The position numbers were made by a program, and so were the translations under genes. This document shows positions 1-8,343 of a DNA stretch of 46,445 nt, one piece after another. Where the stretch lies: contig CAJOJG010000020.1 of the NCBI GenBank assembly GCA_905234655.1, positions 1 to 46,445 on the forward strand, read 5' to 3'. Numbering within the stretch: the first letter of the stretch is position 1; every line of letters begins with the position of its first letter. The notes under the pieces are model-generated. The model had not been told where the DNA came from and made no database searches. It saw only the letters and a program-made list of their open reading frames with translations. This DNA is from an uncultured Bacteroidales bacterium (lineage in GTDB: Bacteria; Bacteroidota; Bacteroidia; Bacteroidales; UBA3824).

Positions 1-137
1 CTTCCATGTGCGGGCTGCCTGTCTACAGCCCTCTTAATAAAACGCCTTGTGCTTGCTGTCAATCTTTTTCAAATATCCTCGGCGGGTGGATTGCTCCCCT
101 CTCGCCAGTGCGGGAATCTCGTTCCCGAAAGACGCTG

Positions 138-170
138 CAAAGTTACTCACTTTTCCGCCACCGCTCCAAA
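138..170 (-). promoter_or_regulatory. Leftward promoter P2 (proximal)
   Basis: Read on the minus strand, TTTG (170 to 167) is followed after 21 bases by TAACTTTG (145 to 138), a full match to the Bacteroidota -33/-7 pattern. The -33 box sits in TTTGGAG, as in the second promoter about 154 bases upstream. It reads out of the left edge, so the driven gene is not visible. The TTAAC-N5-GTTAA palindrome at 180-194 lies just upstream. Confidence 0.65.
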
Positions 171-179
171 TTTTTCAGG

Positions 180-194
180 TTAACTTTTCGTTAA
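180..194. promoter_or_regulatory. Palindrome TTAAC-N5-GTTAA, copy 1
   Basis: TTAACTTTTCGTTAA is a perfect 5+5 inverted repeat with a 5-base spacer. The same palindrome, with spacer TTTCC, lies upstream of the tolC and hlyD promoters at 38231 and 39837. Here it sits about ten bases upstream of the -33 box of a leftward promoter. It may be an operator or an upstream promoter element; the sequence does not distinguish these. Confidence 0.4.
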
Positions 195-291
195 GTGTTT
201 GCCCCGGGGGCGTTCAGGCTGCGTGTCCTCATGCAACTATCCAATTTTGGTGTCCTTTGTCAATGTGCGTCTTTCTTTGTGTTTGCGGGTG

Positions 292-324
292 CAAAGGTAC
301 GCACTTTCCAGCCCATTCTCCAAA
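292..324 (-). promoter_or_regulatory. Leftward promoter P1 (distal)
   Basis: On the minus strand TTTG (324 to 321), 21 bases and then TACCTTTG (299 to 292) match the Bacteroidota promoter consensus at both boxes. With P2 it forms a tandem pair sharing the TTTGGAG context. Tandem strong promoters followed by a long GC-rich leader without an ORF are typical of rRNA operons in this phylum. That identity is inference, because no 16S sequence appears in the window. Confidence 0.6.
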
Positions 325-401
325 TCTTTTTGAAACTTTTTTCAAAATTTTTTACTATGAGGTGGAAGCCAGGGGGTTGCAAGGGAGGCGGAAAGTGGCA
401 T

Positions 402-1862
402 TTACAACTTAAAATATCGTTCAACGCACTCCGGGACGTTAGCCGGGTCGTGCGTCACAACCACCAAAGTACGTTCCGGCTGATTTGCATATTGGTTGAC
501 AATTTGTTTTGCACGTGCCTTATTGACCGCATCAAGCCCATGCAAAGGCTCGTCAAGTATCAGCAAATCAGGGTTCTTAATGATTGTGCGGGCAAGCAGG
601 ACAAGCCGCTGCTCACCGTCCGAAACCTTCAAAAAGGGCTTATCAGCAAGATGCCCGATTCCAAATGTGTCCATAACTTGCTGAGCCTTTTGATATTGAG
701 AGTCGCTACACTGACGGAAAAGCCCCTGCGTGTCAAAAAGCCCTGACGCAACAACTTTCTTACATGGCTGATTCTCACGGAAATACAAGTGCATTTCCGC
801 CGAAATATAGCCAATGCGTTTCTTTATGTCCCAAATACTCTCGCCTGTGCCACGCTGTCGGTCAAAAAGTGTGATATTCATACTATAACTCCTTGGATTA
901 TCAGCAGTTATAAGGCTCAACAAAGTCGATTTGCCGCTGCCGTTAGCCCCTGAGAGCGACCATTTTTCGCCCTTGCGGATGTCCCATGACAGGTTCTCAA
1001 AAAGCGTCCGGGTTGGATATTTGATGGCGACGTCGTTCAAAATCGCCGCGTGTTCGAATGGCTCACAATCCTTTGCAAATGGCTCTGGCAATTGGAGTAT
1101 GCCATTGTAGTTATCCCTGAAAATGAACGACTTAAAGTCAGCGTCATTAAGAAACTTATCCTTGTCCATTTTCGGGAAATATTCAAGTTCGCGGCACGGA
1201 ATGACTGACTTTGACACTTCGGGAATGTCCTTCGGATCTGGCACAACGAATATCATCTGCTGAAAGTCGGCGATGTCTGCAAAAAGCGAGTTCAGGTCGG
1301 CGCGCGTGCGAGTGTCAAGACCAATGAACGGATTGTCGAAGATAACAATCTCGGGCTTTTGGATGAGGATTGTGGCAATCAAAAACCGCCTCAACTCGCC
1401 CGAGGAAAGCATCAGCAAAGTCTTTGAGAACAAAGGCTTTAGACGCAACTTTTCAATCCAAAACTCCTTATCGCCGCCTGGCAAGTCCGCCACAAGGTTC
1501 TCGACGGTCGGACGGCGTGTATTTTGAACAGCGTCCCACTCGTTTTCCGTCGCCGAAAAACGCTGCTGGTAATACATGTTCGCATAGTCCGCCATCGTAT
1601 AGGCAGATTCAAAGCCCGCCTTTGCAACCTTGCCTTTTTGATAATGGACACCCTCCGGCAGGAATGACAGCCTCATCACGCCCGAACGCACGACGACCTT
1701 GCCACAAATCATCTCGGCAAGTTTAGTCTTCCCCGCGCCATTCGGTCCGACGATAGTGGGATGCTCGCCTTTGTATATGGTGAGATTAATCCTGTTACGG
1801 AAATCGATACCATACACAAACGGCTCAGCATCAATCATTTCGATAAGTTTTTCCATGGTCAT
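402..1862 (-). CDS. ModF/PhrA-like protein with two fused ABC ATPase domains
   Basis: A cytosolic protein of 486 residues with two ABC ATPase domains in tandem and no membrane segments. Domain 1 has Walker A GPNGAGKT near residues 39-46 and signature LSSGE. Domain 2 has Walker A GANGSGKS near 305-312, signature VSDGE and Walker B LLILDEP. The first Walker B reads IVIFDNP, so the usual catalytic glutamate is asparagine and that site may hydrolyse ATP poorly. The architecture matches ModF, once called a photorepair protein in Escherichia coli and loosely tied to molybdate transport; no Mod genes are nearby. The start lies 9 bases after the esterase stop, so the two are probably co-transcribed. 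Substrate and role are unknown. Confidence 0.8.
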   Translation of the reverse strand: MTMEKLIEMIDAEPFVYGIDFRNRINLTIYKGEHPTIVGPNGAGKTKLAEMICGKVVVRSGVMRLSFLPEGVHYQKGKVAKAGFESAYTMADYANMYYQQRFSATENEWDAVQNTRRPTVENLVADLPGGDKEFWIEKLRLKPLFSKTLLMLSSGELRRFLIATILIQKPEIVIFDNPFIGLDTRTRADLNSLFADIADFQQMIFVVPDPKDIPEVSKSVIPCRELEYFPKMDKDKFLNDADFKSFIFRDNYNGILQLPEPFAKDCEPFEHAAILNDVAIKYPTRTLFENLSWDIRKGEKWSLSGANGSGKSTLLSLITADNPRSYSMNITLFDRQRGTGESIWDIKKRIGYISAEMHLYFRENQPCKKVVASGLFDTQGLFRQCSDSQYQKAQQVMDTFGIGHLADKPFLKVSDGEQRLVLLARTIIKNPDLLILDEPLHGLDAVNKARAKQIVNQYANQPERTLVVVTHDPANVPECVERYFKL

Positions 1863-1871
1863 GTTACTATT

Positions 1872-3404
1872 TTATTGTGCCCACGCCGCGCCTTCTTCGG
1901 TGCGCCGCCAAGCGAAATAACAGTCAAGCACTTTCATCGCTTCGAGGCTCGGCGTCTGCCCCTCAAAGGGAACGGGACCTGTGAGGTACATATATTTTTG
2001 ATTTTCATTAGTGAACTCTGGCCATTGTGGCAGTCCGTTTCCGTTTGGATTGCCGGTCTTTGCAAAATTAGTCCAATACAAGCCCATCGCCTTCGAGAGC
2101 GCAATGTCGCTGTCGCATTGGTTGACGTGTTGGAATACATAGTTGACATCCTGACCGTGCCACGAGCCGTCGGAATTGGCGGGGTGCTGGTCAAAATAGT
2201 AGATATAGACCTTCGATTTGCCATTCTTGGACTGCAACGACGCCCACGCCCAAGTCTGCCAGCCAAACGCCGCGTCGCGCATAAGGTCGCGGGCTGTCTT
2301 GTTGAGCACCGTGTCTTCGCCGAGCGGATATGCGGCAAGCAACGTGTCGGCGAATTTTCCATAACGGTGCTTAACATTGTCGGCGTGGTTATGGTAATTG
2401 TCGCCCCACGAGAAACTTGCGCCCTCGTCAGAATTGTAGCCGACCAGGATGTCAACATCGTTGAAGTCGCCTTGTTCGTACATTTTGTATTGGTCGTCCT
2501 TGATTACATAGCCGTCAACGATAGGCCACGCGCCGTAGCCCGACATGTCGCGCCCGGCAAATTGGGATGCGTCCATTGCACGGAGTTCCTTGACGGACGA
2601 TGCGCTGTGATTTTTGGCAATTTGAGTGCCGTCGGCCTCCGCCATCGCGAGAGACTTCATATTTTCGCCGGGATAGGTTGTCTTGCGCGTGGGACCAAAC
2701 GAGCCGCCACTCTGCGAAATTGCTCTCCTGAACAATCCCTTTGCCAACGGCGACGCGCACAGGATGCTTACCGAAATGCCGCCCGCGCTTTCGCCAAAAA
2801 TGGTTACGTTGTCGGGGTCGCCGCCAAATTTAGCGATGTTGTTCTTGACCCATTTTAGACCGGCGATTTGGTCGAGGATGCCATAGTTGCCGCTGACGTG
2901 GTTGGGATTCTCGGCGGTGAGGTCGGGATGCGAGAAGAAGCCGAGGTTGCCGACGCGGTAGGCTATCGACACTACCACAACGCCATTTCGCGACAGCAAT
3001 TCGCCGTCGTGGCTCGGGTCGTTGGTAGAGCCAAATGCAAAACCGCCACCATATATCCACACCATCACCGGCATCTTGTCGACGGGAGTTTTGGCTGGCG
3101 ACCAAACGTTGAGATACAGGCAATCTTCGCTGCATTTCTCGGGGTGGTCGGTGCCTTGGATTGGACTTTTGGCAAACTCCGTGGTCTTCTTGACACCGCT
3201 CCACGGAATCACGGGCTGTGGAGCTTTCCAACGCAATTCGCCAACCGGCGGCGCGGCAAACGGAATGCCCTTGAAGATTTTGAGGCTGTCTTGGATGTAG
3301 CCCTCCACCTTGCCGCCCTCCACGTCAACGATGTTAGTGAGTTCGTTGGAGCATGACGACAATACCAACAATAAGATTGTAGAAATAAGTAGTAATCTTT
3401 TCAT
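1872..3404 (-). CDS. Carboxylesterase type B family lipoprotein
   Basis: A 510-residue secreted alpha/beta hydrolase of the type B carboxylesterase (cholinesterase-like) family. The N-terminus is a lipoprotein signal peptide with lipobox LSSC and Cys18, so it is likely anchored in the envelope. Family signatures are visible: EDCLYLNVW near 93-101, the oxyanion-hole YGGGF at 118-122 and the nucleophile elbow GESAG with Ser206. Asp-Glu near NSDEGASF and the histidine in the WHGQDV region are candidates for the rest of the triad. Length is normal for the family. Such enzymes hydrolyse carboxylic esters, for instance of xenobiotics or acylated sugars; the substrate cannot be read from sequence. 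It is probably in an operon with the ABC ATPase downstream. Confidence 0.88.
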   Translation of the reverse strand: MKRLLLISTILLLVLSSCSNELTNIVDVEGGKVEGYIQDSLKIFKGIPFAAPPVGELRWKAPQPVIPWSGVKKTTEFAKSPIQGTDHPEKCSEDCLYLNVWSPAKTPVDKMPVMVWIYGGGFAFGSTNDPSHDGELLSRNGVVVVSIAYRVGNLGFFSHPDLTAENPNHVSGNYGILDQIAGLKWVKNNIAKFGGDPDNVTIFGESAGGISVSILCASPLAKGLFRRAISQSGGSFGPTRKTTYPGENMKSLAMAEADGTQIAKNHSASSVKELRAMDASQFAGRDMSGYGAWPIVDGYVIKDDQYKMYEQGDFNDVDILVGYNSDEGASFSWGDNYHNHADNVKHRYGKFADTLLAAYPLGEDTVLNKTARDLMRDAAFGWQTWAWASLQSKNGKSKVYIYYFDQHPANSDGSWHGQDVNYVFQHVNQCDSDIALSKAMGLYWTNFAKTGNPNGNGLPQWPEFTNENQKYMYLTGPVPFEGQTPSLEAMKVLDCYFAWRRTEEGAAWAQ

Positions 3405-3619
3405 TTTTTAATTAGTGTTTCAATTGGATTATTTTCAACGCCGAAAGATACGACTTAAAATCCTAATTGCAAAAAAAATTGGAGGGCATTTTTCCGCAAC
3501 AATTTTTGCCGTTATCCTCATTTTTTTGTAATATTGCACGGAAATTAGGCTCTAAAAAGTGTAACAGATTGGCTAAAATAGGCTCATATTTTTGTTAAAC
3601 TATTAATTATCAGTGAGAT

Positions 3620-4957
3620 ATGTACTTAAAACGCAAAATAGACCTTTTTTTGAAGGAATGGAAAAGTCAGGACGACAGGATGCCGCTCATCATAAAGGGC
3701 GCACGTCAAATCGGGAAGACCGAATCGGTGAGGAAATTCGGCAGGGAAAACTATGAAAGTTTCATTGAAATCAATTTTGCCCTGCAAATCAAGTACCGCA
3801 CCGCAATTCAGGACGGTTACGAAGTGGATTCCATCATAAAAAACATTTCAAGGATGGATCCGTCAAAAAAGTTCATTGAAAATTCGACGTTGATTTTTTT
3901 TGACGAACTCCAAGATTTTCCTGAAATTGCCTCGTCGCTCAAATTTTTTAACCAAGACAGGCGTTTCGACGTAATCTGCTCGGGGTCGATGTTGGGAATC
4001 AACTACAAAAAAATAGAAAGCAACAGCGTCGGCAACAAACTCGACTATGTAATGCAATCGCTTGATTTTGAGGAATTTACGTGGGCGAAAGGGTATGACG
4101 GGAACATTGCGGACGAGTTGTTAGAAAACATGAAAAAACTCAAACCGTTCACAGAATCAGAACTTTATGCCTTCAACTCCCTGTTTTTGGACTACTGCAT
4201 TTTGGGCGGAATGCCGGCGATAGTGAGGGATTATGTCGAAAAAGGCACTTTCGAGGGTTCGCTCCAAAAACAAAGGGCGTTGATTGACGATTACAAGGAA
4301 GATTTCAGAAAATATGTCTCGGGGCTTGACCAGACGAGGGTGCTGAATGTCTTTAACCACATTCCCGTGCAGTTGGCGAAGGAAAACAAAAAATTCCAAA
4401 TCTCGAAAGTATCGAGCGGCGCACGGTTCAAGGATTATTTTGGCTGTGTGGAATGGCTTTTTGACGCAGGGATTATCAACATCTGCCGCTGCCTCAACTT
4501 CCCCGAACTGCCGCTCAAAGGCAATTATGACGACATGAAATACAAACTTTATTTCAAGGACACCGGGCTTTTGGTGGCATCATTGGACGAGGAGGCGCAG
4601 GACGACCTCCGCGCCAACAAAAACCTCGGCGTTTACAAGGGCGCGTTATACGAAAATTTTGTGGGCGAGGCGTTGTCGAAGTCTGGCTACGAACTTTATT
4701 ATTATAAGCGTGAGGATTCGACGTTGGAGGAGGATTTTTTTGTCAGGACAAAGAAATCACTCGTCCCCGTAGAGGTTAAATCCAACAACGGTCGCTCCCG
4801 CTCGCTCAACGAACTGATTAAAAATCAGCGTTATCAGGACATCCAACGCGGCATCAAACTCTGCAACGCCAACATCGGTTTCGAAAACAACATTTTCACT
4901 TTTCCATATTTTTGCGCATTTCTGCTGAAACGATTTTTGAAAGATGCGGAATGGTGA
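3620..4957 (+). CDS. AAA ATPase with C-terminal DUF4143
   Basis: A 445-residue protein of the AAA_14/DUF4143 class. Walker A GARQIGKT lies near residues 27-34 and Walker B LIFFDELQ near 90-97. The C-terminal half carries the PD-(D/E)XK-like core of DUF4143, with the VEVKS strand near residue 385. These ATPases are widespread in Bacteroidota and archaea, often in many copies, and their function is unknown; links to mobile elements or stress have been suggested. The 215 bases upstream are AT-rich, with a TAGGCTC direct repeat near 3547 and 3581. The 3' end converges with Vsr, leaving 15 bases between stops. Confidence 0.85.
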   Translation: MYLKRKIDLFLKEWKSQDDRMPLIIKGARQIGKTESVRKFGRENYESFIEINFALQIKYRTAIQDGYEVDSIIKNISRMDPSKKFIENSTLIFFDELQDFPEIASSLKFFNQDRRFDVICSGSMLGINYKKIESNSVGNKLDYVMQSLDFEEFTWAKGYDGNIADELLENMKKLKPFTESELYAFNSLFLDYCILGGMPAIVRDYVEKGTFEGSLQKQRALIDDYKEDFRKYVSGLDQTRVLNVFNHIPVQLAKENKKFQISKVSSGARFKDYFGCVEWLFDAGIINICRCLNFPELPLKGNYDDMKYKLYFKDTGLLVASLDEEAQDDLRANKNLGVYKGALYENFVGEALSKSGYELYYYKREDSTLEEDFFVRTKKSLVPVEVKSNNGRSRSLNELIKNQRYQDIQRGIKLCNANIGFENNIFTFPYFCAFLLKRFLKDAEW

Positions 4958-4972
4958 AAATCCCCGACATCC

Positions 4973-5521
4973 TCACCCTTCCCCGAACTTCTCCTCAGGC
5001 TCGGCGGCGATGGCGTAATTGGCGTTGGAATCGGAATCGTCGGCGAAATTGCCGTCGAAGGCAACATTCCCGCCGCCGGGCGCGACCGCCTCGCCACGTC
5101 CGGTGAGATAATGGAGGGTGTTGAGGAGGCGGGCGATTGTGGCTTCGGAATCGGATTTGGTGCGCAACTGGCACTCCCAGACCACCAACGCCGTCCAGCC
5201 CATTTGCTTGTAGAGGTCGAGGTTGCGGGCATCGCGGGCGCGGTTGCGCTCAATCTTGCGTTGCCAAAACTCAACGTTTGTCTTTGGCAGGTGGTACATC
5301 CGACATTCGTCGTGTCCGTGCCAAAAACAACCGTTGACAAAAATCACAATGTGGTATTTCTTGACGGAGATGTCGGGGCTGCCGGGCAAATCCTTGTTGG
5401 CGACACGAAACCTGTACCCGGCGGCGTACAAAGCCCGACGGATTGACATTTCGGGCTTTGTGTCGCGGCTGTGGATGCGCGACATCACAGCCGAACGCTG
5501 GGATGGGGTAATCGTGTCCAT
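4973..5521 (-). CDS. vsr: Very short patch repair (Vsr-type) DNA endonuclease
   Basis: A 182-residue Vsr-like endonuclease, which in characterised relatives nicks DNA 5' of T:G mismatches made by deamination of 5-methylcytosine. Visible family marks are the N-terminal SAVMSRIHSRDTKPE, the GSPDI strand with catalytic Asp50, and FVNGCFWHGH at 61-70 with the zinc/catalytic histidines and cysteine. The core ends near residue 125. The extra C-terminal ~55 residues are low in similarity and rich in Ala, Gly, Asn and Asp. No cytosine methyltransferase or restriction gene is adjacent, which is unusual. It starts 9 bases after the helicase stop and is probably co-transcribed with it. Confidence 0.87.
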   Translation of the reverse strand: MDTITPSQRSAVMSRIHSRDTKPEMSIRRALYAAGYRFRVANKDLPGSPDISVKKYHIVIFVNGCFWHGHDECRMYHLPKTNVEFWQRKIERNRARDARNLDLYKQMGWTALVVWECQLRTKSDSEATIARLLNTLHYLTGRGEAVAPGGGNVAFDGNFADDSDSNANYAIAAEPEEKFGEG

Positions 5522-5530
5522 TGGGAAATG

Positions 5531-7444
5531 CTATTTGCCCCTGAAACCTTTGCGGTGGTATTCCTTGCGGTCTTTTTTCTTCTTGCCAAACATGAATTGA
5601 TCGACGTCGTCGCCGTAGGGCGAATTGCGGCGGTCAAACTCGCGGTCGCCGCCCTCGCGGGACTTCCAATCGTCGTTTTTGTTGCCGAATTTTGCGGCGC
5701 GGCGTTCCTTGCGGCTTGGCTTGTGGGCGGCGGGGCCGTCGGACGTGGCTTGTTCCACCGAAACGGGAATGCCGTCGTACTGGGCGTTGCGCATTGCGTC
5801 GAGCACTTCCTGAAGGTGTTCGGTGTCAACTTCAAGGAACGAAAAATTCTTCTGGATGTCGATTTTGCCGATGGACACGTCGCGGTTGTCAACGACGCGG
5901 TTGACGAATCCCATCATCGAGCCGGGCGAAACGCGGTCTTTGGACCCGAGCGAAATGAACAGCCGCGCATAATCCTTGCCGTATTCCCGGCGGTCGCGGT
6001 CGCGCTTGCCGCCACGGCGTTCTGAACGCTCGCTGCGGTCGTCGCGGTCGTCATAGCGGTCTGAACGGTCGCGCCCACGGTCTTTCTTGCGGCCGCCGCG
6101 CTCTTTTTCCTTGTCGTCGGTCTCTACGTTGATGTCCTTGGCGTTGCGGTAATAGTCGAGGAACCTGTTAAATTCCATCGACACAAAATGCTTGATGACG
6201 TCCTCGCGGTTCATGTCGGCGAACTTGTCGGCAATCTGCGCCGTGAAGCCTTCTATCTGCGCCTCGTCAATCTCAACGTTGCGTACCTTGTCGAGGAAGT
6301 TCATAAGTTGAATTTCACAAATCTCGCGGCCGTTGGGGACGGGCTTGCGTTCAAATTTCTTTTTGCAAATCTTCTCGATTGTGCGAAGTTTGCCTTTTTC
6401 TTTGAGGTGAAGTAGCGAAATCGACACGCCCGACTTGCCGGCGCGTCCGGTCCTGCCCGAGCGGTGGACGTACACTTCGGGGTCGTCGGGAAGGTTGTAG
6501 TTGATGACGTGCGAGAGGTCGTTGACGTCAAGTCCACGCGCGGCGACGTCGGTGGCGACGAGGATTTGAAGGTGCTTGCTGCGGAAACGCTGCATCACAT
6601 TGTCCCTCTGCGCCTGCGAAAGGTCGCCGTGAAGCGCGTCGGCGTTGTAGCCGTCGGCCATCAACTTGTCGGCCACTTCCTTACATTCCATCCTCGTGCG
6701 GCAGAATACAATGGCGTAGATGTCGGGGTTGACGTCGGCGACGCGCTTCAACGCCTCGTAACGGTCTTTGGCGCGAACCATAAAATATTGATGCTCAACG
6801 TTTTCGGCGGCGATATTCTTGGCTGCGACGGCGATTTCCTGTGGATTTTTCATATACGACTGGGCGATGCGCTCAATCTCTGCGGGCATCGTGGCCGAGA
6901 ATAGCAACACGGTCTTGTCGTCGGGGGTGTCGTCAAGGATTGTGTCGAGGTCTTCCTTGAATCCCATCGAGAGCATTTCGTCGGCCTCGTCGAGTACAAG
7001 CCACTGTATCGCGTCGATTTTCAGGGCTTTGCGTTCCATCAGGTCGATGGCGCGGCCAGGTGTCGCCACTACGATTTGGCATTTTTTCTTCAACTGTTTG
7101 ATTTGTGCACTGATGCTCGATCCGCCATACACTGGGACTACGAAAAGTCCTTTGAGGTACTTTGAAAAATTCTGAAGGTCGCCGGTGATTTGCAGGCAGA
7201 GTTCGCGCGTCGGGCAAAGCACAAGTACCTGAGTGTCAGTGTTGTCGATGTCGATTTGGTTCAATACTGGCAGACCGAAAGCGGCGGTCTTGCCTGTGCC
7301 GGTCTGCGCGAGCGCGATGAGGTCGCCGTTGTTGCCCGTGATGAAAGGGATTGTCTTTTCTTGGATTGGGGTCAACTGTTCGAAGCCCATCTCTGTAACG
7401 GCTTGGATAAGAGGCTCTTTCAAGCCGATTTCCTGGAAGTTCAT
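5531..7444 (-). CDS. deaD: DEAD-box RNA helicase, DeaD/CsdA type
   Basis: A 637-residue ATP-dependent RNA helicase. Order: Q-motif (FEQLTPIQ, 21-28), Walker A AQTGTGKT (46-53), DEAD (152-155), SAT (183-185), the helicase C domain with HRSGRTGRAG, then a charged Arg/Asp/Glu-rich linker and a DbpA/CsdA-type RNA-binding domain (roughly residues 485-560, ARLFISLGSKDRVSPG). It ends in a basic tail. Relatives remodel structured RNA in ribosome assembly and mRNA decay, often at low temperature. The start fits the usual MNFQEIGL beginning of the family. Vsr follows 9 bases downstream. A TAATTTTG box at 7579-7586 could be its -7 element, but no -33 match is visible. Confidence 0.92.
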   Translation of the reverse strand: MNFQEIGLKEPLIQAVTEMGFEQLTPIQEKTIPFITGNNGDLIALAQTGTGKTAAFGLPVLNQIDIDNTDTQVLVLCPTRELCLQITGDLQNFSKYLKGLFVVPVYGGSSISAQIKQLKKKCQIVVATPGRAIDLMERKALKIDAIQWLVLDEADEMLSMGFKEDLDTILDDTPDDKTVLLFSATMPAEIERIAQSYMKNPQEIAVAAKNIAAENVEHQYFMVRAKDRYEALKRVADVNPDIYAIVFCRTRMECKEVADKLMADGYNADALHGDLSQAQRDNVMQRFRSKHLQILVATDVAARGLDVNDLSHVINYNLPDDPEVYVHRSGRTGRAGKSGVSISLLHLKEKGKLRTIEKICKKKFERKPVPNGREICEIQLMNFLDKVRNVEIDEAQIEGFTAQIADKFADMNREDVIKHFVSMEFNRFLDYYRNAKDINVETDDKEKERGGRKKDRGRDRSDRYDDRDDRSERSERRGGKRDRDRREYGKDYARLFISLGSKDRVSPGSMMGFVNRVVDNRDVSIGKIDIQKNFSFLEVDTEHLQEVLDAMRNAQYDGIPVSVEQATSDGPAAHKPSRKERRAAKFGNKNDDWKSREGGDREFDRRNSPYGDDVDQFMFGKKKKDRKEYHRKGFRGK

Positions 7445-7583
7445 TTTCTTTGTTTTAATTAAAAATTACCAATTCGGCAATACGAACCTCCCGGCTTCTT
7501 TCCCTTTTCTTTTTTTAATCCCAAAATGCGAGCCGCGTCAGCCGCCCGGAGACTTGTATTCCGCTAAATTTCAGGCTGCAAAA

Positions 7584-7679
7584 TTACAAAACCAATGTTT
7601 GCAGAATGTTAAGGGAATTGGATTTTTGGGTTAAGTTACAAATATTGTCAATGTCAAACCAAATCTTAGTTACTTTCAT
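7584..7679 (-). pseudogene. DUF2442 gene remnant, N-terminus only
   Basis: A 31-codon reading frame starting MKVTKIWFDIDNI, which matches the N-terminal strand (IWFD) of DUF2442 proteins, usually about 80-100 residues. It runs out into unrelated sequence and stops at 7584. Its ATG overlaps the 3' end of the DUF4160 remnant, the usual order and overlap for DUF4160-DUF2442 pairs, which have been proposed as toxin-antitoxin-like modules. Family assignment rests on a short match. Confidence 0.5.
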
Positions 7680-7914
7680 TATCAACCTCCTTGAAAAACA
7701 ATTCCCAATGTTTGATGATAATATCGGTGTTATCGTCCACCATACGTTTTATTTTTTTCAAATCATTCGCCTTGATGTTGCGCGACTGCACCAAGACAAA
7801 CTATTCTCCGTCCCATTCCAACTTCGCATCACCATCGTTACCGACGACGTGAACATGGATAGGCAAACGTTCAAGACTGAAAAACATAAACACGTATCCG
7901 TATGCTCTAAATTT
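7666..7914 (-). pseudogene. DUF4160 gene remnant with internal stop
   Basis: In one minus-strand frame the sequence reads as a DUF4160 protein: YGYVFMFFSLE, IHVHVVGNDGDAKLEWDGE, then an in-frame TAG (plus-strand CTA at 7801-7803), then VLVQSRNIKANDLKKI and IIKHWELFF to a stop at 7666. The normal N-terminus is missing; its place is taken by the helicase remnant in a different frame. A nonsense mutation and a lost start make it a pseudogene. It overlaps the DUF2442 remnant by 14 bases. Confidence 0.6.
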
Positions 7915-8126
7915 TTGTCGATGGCGTTTCTGAGTAGCCAAACGGTTGCTGTATAGGTCTTACCGCCGCCGGTGGGCAGCACCACGAGCGTCGAAAAACT
8001 GTCGTTTTTGTTAACGATGTCAAGATTTTTCTGAGCGTCCTTTTGATGCTGACAAGGTTGGCGCGTGTTTGGCACGTCCTTCCGCACGACAAGCCCGCTT
8101 GCCTTAAATTCGTATTGTCTTTCCAT
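7906..8126 (-). pseudogene. Superfamily 2 helicase remnant (N-terminus)
   Basis: From the ATG at 8126 the frame reads MERQYEFKASGLVVRKDVP and reaches a perfect Walker A, VVLPTGGGKTYTATVWLLRNA. This is the start of a large DEAD/DEAH restriction-type helicase of the kind found near defence genes. It breaks at about 7906, where the sequence continues as a DUF4160 gene in another frame. Only about 72 residues of a protein normally several hundred long remain. A TACCTTTG box (8160 to 8153) remains upstream. Confidence 0.65.
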
Positions 8127-8343
8127 TAGATTTAGGTTTATTGTTACCAACACAAAGGTAAACCTTTTCCCTCGAATTGTGAAAAATATTTTTAGAAAAA
8201 CTTTTCGCCGGCCAAATGACCGTAAATGACCGACAACAAAAATCCTCAAAAATTGACACTGAGATTTGTCCAAATAATATAATAAACTTTGCTTATACCA
8301 TACGACCTCAATCCAATATACCACAATACACTTTCCAAAAAAC
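8127..8343. other. Intergenic, no gene seen
   Basis: AT-rich spacer between the helicase remnant and the 3' end of the methyltransferase gene. It holds the -7-like box of the dead helicase gene and a near repeat of ATGACCGTAAATGACCG at 8216-8232. No ORF, tRNA or stable hairpin is recognisable. Confidence 0.5.

Noticed and set aside
1761..2858. 365-codon plus-strand ORF
   Set aside because: Antisense to the esterase and the start of the ABC ATPase, both strongly supported.
7758..8324. Intact 188-codon helicase-like protein
   Set aside because: The first ~65 codons lie upstream of the MERQYEF start and the last ~50 are out-of-frame DUF4160 sequence; only about 72 codons are helicase.
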